Assembly (NCBI GenBank): GCA_047606825.1
Contig: JASGDY010000058.1
Span: 1-15,126, forward strand
DNA length: 15,126 nt
Source of the DNA: Rhizosphaericola sp047606825
GTDB taxonomy: Bacteria > Bacteroidota > Bacteroidia > Chitinophagales > Chitinophagaceae
Reading direction: 5' to 3'
Positions 8,075-13,106 of the stretch are shown in pieces. The notes below the pieces were generated by a model. That model searched no databases. It was given only the letters and a program-made list of their open reading frames with translations, and was not told the origin of the DNA. Positions within the stretch are counted from its first letter, which is position 1. Each line of letters begins with the position of its first letter. The translations under genes were made by a program, and so were the position numbers.

Positions 8075-8322
8075 ATGACCACAGAAAGTTCAAAACTGAA
8101 ATACAGCCTGTTAAACAAGGTTACGTCCATCAAGGACGAAGATTTATTCAGAAAAATAAATCTGTTGCTTAGCAAGGTCAAAACAGACGATTCCATCTTC
8201 AAGGTTTCCCCATCAACAAAAAGAAATGCTCCAAGGCAGCGAGAAAGACAGTCGGAAAGGACATATATATCATTTCCAATGAAGCACTTAACGCAGAAGC
8301 ATACGTATGGCTCAACGGATAA
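8075..8322 (+). pseudogene. Frameshifted antitoxin-like remnant
   Basis: The ATG at 8075 opens a reading frame resembling small Bacteroidota antitoxin/addiction-module proteins: SSKLKYSLLNKVTSIKDEDL, then LLSKVKTDDSIFKVS. From about 8212 the expected continuation moves to the next frame (QQKEMLQGSEKD, 8214-8249). From about 8254 it moves to the third frame (GKDIYIISNEALNAEAYVWL, then NG and a TAA at 8320-8322). The pieces in order form one plausible 80-residue antitoxin of the type ending 'SNEEL..E...WL'. The original frame instead runs on to 8413, across the promoter and into the SRP RNA gene, which supports decay. No partner RelE/ParE-type toxin gene follows. Family assignment rests on pattern memory; two sequencing errors are an alternative but less likely. 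Confidence 0.65.
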
Positions 8323-8349
8323 TTTTGTCTTAAAAGTTTTAATTTTCCA

Positions 8350-8379
8350 TTTGCCGTTTCCCAAAACGCGCTATATTTG
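8350..8379 (+). promoter_or_regulatory. Promoter of the SRP RNA gene
   Basis: TTTG (8350-8353), an 18-nt spacer, then TATATTTG (8372-8379), an exact TAnnTTTG. The expected start point, about 5 nt later, coincides with the first base of the RNA closing stem at 8384. This is the best promoter in the window. Confidence 0.75.
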
Positions 8380-8383
8380 CAGC

Positions 8384-8478
8384 GGCAGGTCTTACACGAC
8401 CAGCTCCTGTTGAACCCTCCCAGGACCGGAAGGTAGCAAGAGTAGACGGTTGTAGCGGTGCGATGTAATCAGCCTGCC
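8384..8478 (+). ncRNA. ffs: Signal recognition particle RNA, small bacterial (4.5S) type
   Basis: A 95-nt RNA whose ends pair perfectly (GGCAGG 8384-8389 with CCTGCC 8473-8478). The apical part carries the conserved SRP core: CAGGACCGGAAGGTAGCAAG (8421-8440), with the GGAA tetraloop at 8428-8431 and the AGCAAG internal-loop strand, then GTAGACGG and GGTGCGATGTAATCAG on the 3' side. In the SRP this RNA scaffolds Ffh and speeds docking to FtsY during co-translational membrane targeting. The short form lacks the Alu domain found in Bacillus. It has its own promoter, and its closing stem is followed by TTTTTT (8480-8485). Identification is by conserved sequence and ends; a covariance-model scan would settle the exact boundaries. 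Confidence 0.93.
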
Positions 8479-8485
8479 ATTTTTT
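8473..8485 (+). terminator. ffs: T-run closing the SRP RNA gene
   Basis: The 3' strand of the RNA closing stem (CCTGCC, 8473-8478) is followed by A and six T residues (8480-8485), so the RNA's own terminal helix can serve as an intrinsic terminator. Confidence 0.55.
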
Positions 8486-8579
8486 AACTATATCCGATAA
8501 ACACGCATCTCATATAGTTTTCATCCGCTCTTAATCAATAAAACAACACCAACAACCCGTTGGTCAAAACAACAATCGT

Positions 8580-9236
8580 ATGAAGTTTTTTATAGACACG
8601 GCTGACTTAGAACAAATCAAAGAAGCCAATGCATTAGGTATCCTGGACGGCGTAACCACTAATCCGTCACTGATGGCGAAAGTGGGCATCAAAGGTAAAG
8701 AAGCCATCATCAACCACTACAAAACCATCTGCGAAATCGTGGAAAACGGCGACATCAGCGCGGAAGTCGTCTCCACCGATTTTGACGGCATCGTCGCCGA
8801 AGGCAAGGAACTCGCTGCCATCCACCCCAACATCGTGGTGAAAGTTCCGATGATCAAGGACGGCATCAAAGCCATCAAATACTTTACCGACAACGGTATC
8901 CGTACCAACTGTACGTTGATTTTCTCTGCCGGACAAGCCATCTTGGCGGCAAAAGCCGGTGCCACTTATATTTCTCCCTTCATCGGACGTGTGGACGACA
9001 CGGGCTGGGACGGACTTGACTTGATTGCCCAGATTGCAAACATCTATGCCATCCAAGGATTCAAATCCCAAATCCTCGCCGCTTCCATCAGAAGCACGCT
9101 CCATATCATCAAATGTGCCGAAGCGGGAGCCAACGTGATCACTTCGCCTTTGGAACCAATCGTGGGTCTGTTGAAACACCCATTGACGGACAGCGGTTTG
9201 GCAAAATTCCTGGAAGACGCAAAAAAATTCCAATAA
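8580..9236 (+). CDS. tal: Transaldolase, short FSA/TalC-type subfamily
   Basis: 218-aa class I aldolase of the small transaldolase / fructose-6-phosphate aldolase family. Visible motifs: FIDTADLEQI at the N-terminus, GVTTNPSL (24-31), the Schiff-base lysine K88 in NIVVKVP (84-90), TNCTLIFSAGQA (109-120), ISPFIGRVDD (131-140) and ILAASIRS (165-172). It catalyses transfer of a dihydroxyacetone unit in the non-oxidative pentose phosphate pathway (cytosol). In E. coli FsaA the residue after the 'P' of this block is Tyr131; here it is Phe134, as in true transaldolases, so transaldolase activity is likelier than free aldolase activity. Length is normal. It stands alone, 101 nt after the SRP RNA, and ends in a strong terminator. 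The upstream gap has only a near-match promoter (TAGTTTTC, 8515-8522). Confidence 0.93.
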   Translation: MKFFIDTADLEQIKEANALGILDGVTTNPSLMAKVGIKGKEAIINHYKTICEIVENGDISAEVVSTDFDGIVAEGKELAAIHPNIVVKVPMIKDGIKAIKYFTDNGIRTNCTLIFSAGQAILAAKAGATYISPFIGRVDDTGWDGLDLIAQIANIYAIQGFKSQILAASIRSTLHIIKCAEAGANVITSPLEPIVGLLKHPLTDSGLAKFLEDAKKFQ

Positions 9237-9556
9237 GATTTTTCAGTGTAGTTAGTAGTTAATATCATTGACGGTGGAAAGTGCATGCTTTCCGCCGTTT
9301 TTGTTTTTAGGGTAGGGCAAACACACCTATAATCAAACCTTAATAAAATGTCATAATTTATTTCCATAAACAATTGAAAATCAGAATTAAAAATCTAATT
9401 TGTTATGACGGATTATTCAGGTTCAACTATAAATTTTCGTATTGTGAAAAAACATTATGAATGCTCTGAACCGTTCGGCTAGGGTTTCGGGAACACCTCG
9501 GTCGCCATTCTCCGCGCAGCCTCTACTTTGCAGCCACCTTTTCTGCTTTTTCCTTT
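9237..9556. other. Convergent intergenic region
   Basis: 320 nt between the ends of the transaldolase gene (+) and the SDR gene (-). It contains the terminator at 9271-9308 and an AT-rich stretch (about 9330-9450) with no gene. A T-rich tract at 9541-9567 overlaps the SDR end. I see no second terminator for the minus-strand gene and no RNA gene. Confidence 0.6.
9271..9308 (+). terminator. Intrinsic terminator of the transaldolase gene
   Basis: An 11-bp stem (9271-9281 with 9288-9298; one G-T pair, rest Watson-Crick) with a 6-nt TGCATG loop is followed by TTTTTGTTTTT. It lies 34 nt after the stop codon. Confidence 0.88.
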
Positions 9557-10312
9557 TTACTTTTTATTGATGAACAGTGCATTGGCCTGGGCGGTGCAGG
9601 TCATCACCAAGTCATTGATACATACGTGTTTGGGTAACGTCGCACAATAGTAGATCGTATCAGCGACGTCATTGGCTGTCAGTGGTTGATAGCCTTGGTA
9701 CACGGCATCGGCCTTCGCTTTGTCACCTTTGAAACGCACTTCCGAAAACTCCGTTTCCGCCGCACCTGGCGCGATGGACGTAACTTTGATGCCATATTGC
9801 AAAAGGTCGATGCGCTGCGCCTGCGTTATCGCATCCAGAGCTTGCTTGCTGGCACAGTACACATTGCCACCGGGATACACGTTTTTGGCAGCGGTGGAAG
9901 TGATATTGATGATATGGCCTTTTTTATGCTTGATGAGATAAGGAACAATCGCCTTGCTGACATACAGTGTTCCTTTGACGTTGGTGTCAACCATCGTGTC
10001 CCAATTGTCCAAATCTCCGTCCGCAAAAGGTTCCGTACCGAGTGCCAGTCCCGCGTTGTTGAGCAGCACGTCGATTTTGGCCCATTTGGCGGGCAGTTTA
10101 CCCAATATGCCGGACACGGCTTCCCTGTCGCGCACGTCGAATACCAAAGGCAATATGTCCACGGCATATTTTTTTGCCAACCTTTTTGACAAGTCGTTGA
10201 GGCGCTCTCTCCTACCCGTAACGATGAGGTTCCAACCATTAGCGGCAAATTTTTCCGCGCTTGCTTTTCCAAAACCCGAAGTTGCTCCGGTTATCAATAT
10301 GATTTTTTTCAT
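9557..10312 (-). CDS. SDR-family oxidoreductase, YdfG-like
   Basis: 251-aa classical short-chain dehydrogenase/reductase. Motifs: TGATSGFG (8-15), TGRRERL after strand 2 (32-38; the RR favours NADP(H)), NNAG (85-88), catalytic N111, S139, Y152 and K156 (YCASK), and PGAAETEF (182-189). The pattern resembles E. coli YdfG, an NADP-dependent serine/3-hydroxy-acid dehydrogenase; the real substrate is not certain. The frame extends upstream to 10405. The start at 10312 was chosen because MKKIILITG begins the first Rossmann strand directly and an exact -7 element lies just before it. It is cytosolic, transcribed convergently with the transaldolase gene and divergently from the thioredoxin-like gene. 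G+C resembles the core genes, unlike the SDR at 6255. Confidence 0.9.
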   Translation of the reverse strand: MKKIILITGATSGFGKASAEKFAANGWNLIVTGRRERLNDLSKRLAKKYAVDILPLVFDVRDREAVSGILGKLPAKWAKIDVLLNNAGLALGTEPFADGDLDNWDTMVDTNVKGTLYVSKAIVPYLIKHKKGHIINITSTAAKNVYPGGNVYCASKQALDAITQAQRIDLLQYGIKVTSIAPGAAETEFSEVRFKGDKAKADAVYQGYQPLTANDVADTIYYCATLPKHVCINDLVMTCTAQANALFINKK

Positions 10313-10331
10313 GTGAGAAATGTTGTTAGGA

Positions 10332-10339
10332 CAAAAGTA
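10332..10339 (-). promoter_or_regulatory. -7 promoter element for the minus-strand SDR gene
   Basis: On the minus strand this reads TACTTTTG, an exact TAnnTTTG, 19 nt before the ATG at 10312. No clear -33 element was found. The implied leader is very short, as for the ABC-F and DUF47 genes. Confidence 0.45.
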
Positions 10340-10459
10340 AAAAAGATTGCATAGTAGAGATGCCTGATTGTGCGTCTTTGTCACGGTGACGATGGAGATG
10401 CACAACGGAGCAATTGTTCTTCGTTTCTACAATATTTCAGGTTTGCCTATCTTTATCCA

Positions 10460-10966
10460 ATGAAAAAAGCGTTTTTACTCATTGTAACCATACTATCCAT
10501 GGGCTTTGCACAGGCGCAGGAATATGATTCCGTGCCGCCTTATTTGAAAAACAAGGAACTGCCCTCGTTCAACCTCTTGCAAGAGGACAGCTCGTGGTTT
10601 AGACCAAAAGACCTACCCAAAAACCAACCAACGGTCATCATCTACTTCAATCCCGACTGCGGACACTGTCAGGAAACCGCGAAAAAAATATCCGAAAACA
10701 TGGCTGATTTCCAGAACGTTACATTTCTGTGGGTAACATATCTATCGCCTTTGGACGAAATCGCGACCTTCCAAAAAGACTTTAAGCTTGACCTGCCCAA
10801 TGTCCATTTTGGGAAAGACCCACAATATTACATCCCTTCCTTTTTCCGTGTGGAACAGACTCCCTTTGTAGCGTTATATGATGCCAACGGCAAACTGGCA
10901 AAAGCATGGCCCATGTATTTCAGAACAGAGGAACTGAAGAAGGTTTTGGAAAAAGGCGGAAAATAG
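10460..10966 (+). CDS. Secreted thioredoxin-like (TlpA/ResA-type) protein
   Basis: 168-aa exported thioredoxin-fold protein. Signal peptide: basic MKK, hydrophobic core (about 4-16), probable cleavage after AQA or AQAQ (18-20). Redox motif CGHC (67-70) follows the strand VIIYFNPD (59-66), and the cis-proline loop is TPF (134-136). The size fits small periplasmic TlpA/ResA-like thiol-disulfide proteins, which usually reduce cytochrome c apoproteins or other periplasmic disulfides; the partner here is unknown. The frame is open from 10370, but the earlier Met residues give no signal peptide. I chose the ATG at 10460, where a canonical one begins. No lipobox cysteine is present. It is divergent from the SDR gene, with a 147-nt shared upstream region. 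Confidence 0.87.
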   Translation: MKKAFLLIVTILSMGFAQAQEYDSVPPYLKNKELPSFNLLQEDSSWFRPKDLPKNQPTVIIYFNPDCGHCQETAKKISENMADFQNVTFLWVTYLSPLDEIATFQKDFKLDLPNVHFGKDPQYYIPSFFRVEQTPFVALYDANGKLAKAWPMYFRTEELKKVLEKGGK

Positions 10967-11072
10967 CGCATACTGAGTAAAAATCATAATATACTTACAA
11001 TCAATTACTTAAAACGTATTAAACCATTTTTACTAAGCAGGTGGCTGTGAATAGTTGACCGTTTTGGGGTTT

Positions 11073-11080
11073 TACTTTTG
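11073..11080 (+). promoter_or_regulatory. Distal -7 promoter candidate for DUF47-PiT
   Basis: TACTTTTG, an exact TAnnTTTG, lies about 123 nt before the DUF47 start. The nearest TTG (11055-11057) is only 15 nt upstream, shorter than usual. Confidence 0.3.
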
Positions 11081-11174
11081 ACTTAAGACTAAAGAAATAT
11101 GCCATGTGGTGTACATTCGATATTAAATAATTATTAACTTGCCAGCCAACCATCGCCCGTCATGCGAATGGATT

Positions 11175-11182
11175 TATTTTTG
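11175..11182 (+). promoter_or_regulatory. Proximal -7 promoter element for DUF47-PiT
   Basis: TATTTTTG matches TAnnTTTG exactly, 20 nt before the ATG at 11203. No TTTG/TTG lies at the expected -33 distance. This is the better placed of the two candidates. Confidence 0.45.
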
Positions 11183-11202
11183 CGCCTATAAATAAACCGT
11201 AC

Positions 11203-11853
11203 ATGGGATTATCAAATACCTTTGGGAAGCTGTTCATGCCCAAAAACAAAGTATTTTACGAACTATTCGAGGATGTAGCAAGAGTTGTCAAGGAGATAGG
11301 CAACACACTCAACCAAATGATACACGAGTCGGACAAAGACAAGCGCGCCGTCTACCTATCCAGAATAGAGGATCTTGAGCACAAAAACGACGACAACACA
11401 CACAGGATATTTACCGAACTGGGACGCAACTTCATCACACCTTTTGACAGGGAAGACATCCATTCGCTCGCAAGCGCACTGGACGACATCGCCGACTACA
11501 TCTACGCTACGGCAAAGAAGATACACATATACAGCGTCAACCCCAACGACTCGGCCATCTCCAAAATGGGTGAACTCATCGAGCAGGGTACCACCGAAAT
11601 CGAAATCGCGGTCAACGGGCTACGCGACATGAAAAACCTGCGCAAAATGACCGAGGCTATGGTCAAAATCAACAGTCTGGAAAACCAGGCCGACGACGTG
11701 TACGACCTCGGTATCGAAAAGCTATTCGAAACGGAAAACGACATAAAGACCTTGATCAAGAAAAGGGAAATCTTTTCCAGCATGGAAACAGTAACCGACA
11801 AATGCGAAGATGCCGCCAATGTCATCGAATCGATTATCATCAAATATGCGTAG
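11203..11853 (+). CDS. DUF47 PhoU-like phosphate transport regulator
   Basis: 216-aa, almost entirely helical protein of the DUF47/PhoU-like family, with no signal peptide or membrane segment. Recognisable features are a FYELFEDVARVV start (18-29), HKNDDNTHRIFTEL (64-77), the FITPFDREDIHSLASALDDI block (82-101) typical of the family's metal-binding helices, and a C-terminal DKCEDAANVIESIIIKYA helix. Members are usually encoded next to PiT permeases and are thought to modulate their activity or respond to phosphate; that role is inferred here from the PiT gene 114 nt downstream. The two genes are probably co-transcribed, since no terminator lies between them and one strong terminator follows the second. 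No Pho-box-like repeat was seen upstream. Confidence 0.9.
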   Translation: MGLSNTFGKLFMPKNKVFYELFEDVARVVKEIGNTLNQMIHESDKDKRAVYLSRIEDLEHKNDDNTHRIFTELGRNFITPFDREDIHSLASALDDIADYIYATAKKIHIYSVNPNDSAISKMGELIEQGTTEIEIAVNGLRDMKNLRKMTEAMVKINSLENQADDVYDLGIEKLFETENDIKTLIKKREIFSSMETVTDKCEDAANVIESIIIKYA

Positions 11854-11884
11854 AAAAAGTAAAAAAGGCAAAAGTTGAAAAAGC
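11854..11884 (+). repeat. A-rich GGC/GT-broken tract between DUF47 and PiT
   Basis: A-runs separated by GT, GGC and GTTG start immediately after the DUF47 stop codon. The pattern matches, in inverse orientation, the tract at 3721-3750. It is not a stem-loop and therefore not an intrinsic terminator. Confidence 0.4.
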
Positions 11885-11967
11885 TCAATGCCAAATGTCT
11901 AACGCACAATGCAAATCAACGATATGGCACAATAGGGTTGCATGATTTGTTTACCTAATTTATCATT

Positions 11968-12981
11968 ATGATTTTACTCGTTTCCATTATAGTCATTGCA
12001 TTAATCTTTGATTACATCAACGGTTTCCATGACGCGGCCAACTCCATAGCAACCATCGTCTCCACCAAAGTCCTGACACCTTTTCAGGCGGTATTGTGGG
12101 CTGCATTTTGGAATGCCGTCGCCTACTTCGTCTTTACCGACCACAAAGTTGCCAATACCATCGCCAAAACGATACATCCGGAATATATCGACCTGCATGT
12201 CATATTGGCCGGGCTGATTGCAGCTGTCATCTGGAACCTGATTACCTGGTGGTTCGGCATCCCATCCAGTTCTTCGCACACTTTGATCGGAGGCTTCATC
12301 GGAGCGGCATTTGCCAAGGTCGGCACGTTGAAAGTCATCGTGGTCGCCAATCTGATCAAGACCGTCGTATTCATATTCCTTTCGCCTATTATTGGGATGA
12401 TACTGGCGTTTATCATCACGCTTATCATCGTGTGGATATGCCGACGTACCAATCCCTACCGAACGGATTGGTGGTTCAAAAAACTCCAACTGCTGTCTTC
12501 CGCCGCATTCAGCCTAGGGCACGGCGGTAACGACGCGCAGAAAGTAATGGGACTGATCACGGTCGCCATCGCCTACCACAAGTTTGGCAACAACATACCT
12601 GACGATGTCGTCAAGCACATGCCCTACTGGGTGCCGATGGCTTGCTATTCCGCAATTGCATTGGGCACCATGAGCGGTGGTTGGAAAATCGTCAAAACCA
12701 TGGGTTCCAGAATCACGAAAGTAACACCACTGGAAGGGGTCGCCGCCGAATCAGCCGCAGCCAGCACCCTGATATTGACCGAAACATTAGGGGTTCCCGT
12801 CAGTACGACACATACCATCACCGGTGCCATCATCGGGGTGGGAGCAACCAAGCGCCTATCTGCCGTGAGGTGGGGTGTCACCGTCAACCTCGTGTGGGCA
12901 TGGGTATTGACCATCCCTGTCAGTGCGTTGTTTGCAGCGATTTTTTATTGGTTATTAAGGGCGATATTCCATTTTGTGTAA
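11968..12981 (+). CDS. Inorganic phosphate transporter, PiT family
   Basis: 337-aa integral membrane permease with about nine or ten hydrophobic segments. It shows the two inverted PiT signature regions. Repeat 1 has FDYINGFHDAAN (14-25) and GIPSSSSHTLIGG (97-109). Repeat 2 has FSLGHGGNDAQKVMG (181-195) and GVPVSTTHTITGAIIGVG (275-292). PiT proteins take up phosphate, usually as a neutral metal-phosphate complex driven by the proton gradient, across the inner membrane (in Pit1/2 relatives with Na+). The central hydrophilic loop is short, typical of the compact bacterial form of this length. The ATG at 11968 starts directly in the first membrane helix. It is downstream of DUF47 and followed after 24 nt by a strong terminator, suggesting a two-gene operon. 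Confidence 0.95.
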   Translation: MILLVSIIVIALIFDYINGFHDAANSIATIVSTKVLTPFQAVLWAAFWNAVAYFVFTDHKVANTIAKTIHPEYIDLHVILAGLIAAVIWNLITWWFGIPSSSSHTLIGGFIGAAFAKVGTLKVIVVANLIKTVVFIFLSPIIGMILAFIITLIIVWICRRTNPYRTDWWFKKLQLLSSAAFSLGHGGNDAQKVMGLITVAIAYHKFGNNIPDDVVKHMPYWVPMACYSAIALGTMSGGWKIVKTMGSRITKVTPLEGVAAESAAASTLILTETLGVPVSTTHTITGAIIGVGATKRLSAVRWGVTVNLVWAWVLTIPVSALFAAIFYWLLRAIFHFV

Positions 12982-13005
12982 AAAAACTAGGTTCAAATAA
13001 GGGCA

Positions 13006-13037
13006 ACGGGCTTGAAAAATTTTCAAGCCCGTTTTTT
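13006..13037 (+). terminator. Intrinsic terminator after PiT
   Basis: ACGGGCTTGAAA (13006-13017) pairs with TTTCAAGCCCGT (13021-13032), about 12 bp with a 3-nt loop, followed by a T6 run (13032-13037). It lies 24 nt after the stop codon and separates the phosphate pair from the PKD gene. Confidence 0.92.
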
Positions 13038-13106
13038 AGGAGCAATATTTTTCTTGGGCAATCGTTAAAAAGGGGACAACAAGATTTTACCATTCCGCCG
13101 CTACAC

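Noticed and set aside
8075..8413. A 112-codon intact gene in the frame starting at 8075
   Set aside because: Only the first ~45 codons look like protein. The rest is out of frame with the antitoxin-like continuation and enters the SRP RNA gene.
10976..11034. 9-bp inverted repeat AGTAAAAAT / ATTTTTACT after the thioredoxin-like gene
   Set aside because: The arms are almost all A/T with a 41-nt spacer and no T-run, so it is probably chance in AT-rich DNA rather than a terminator.
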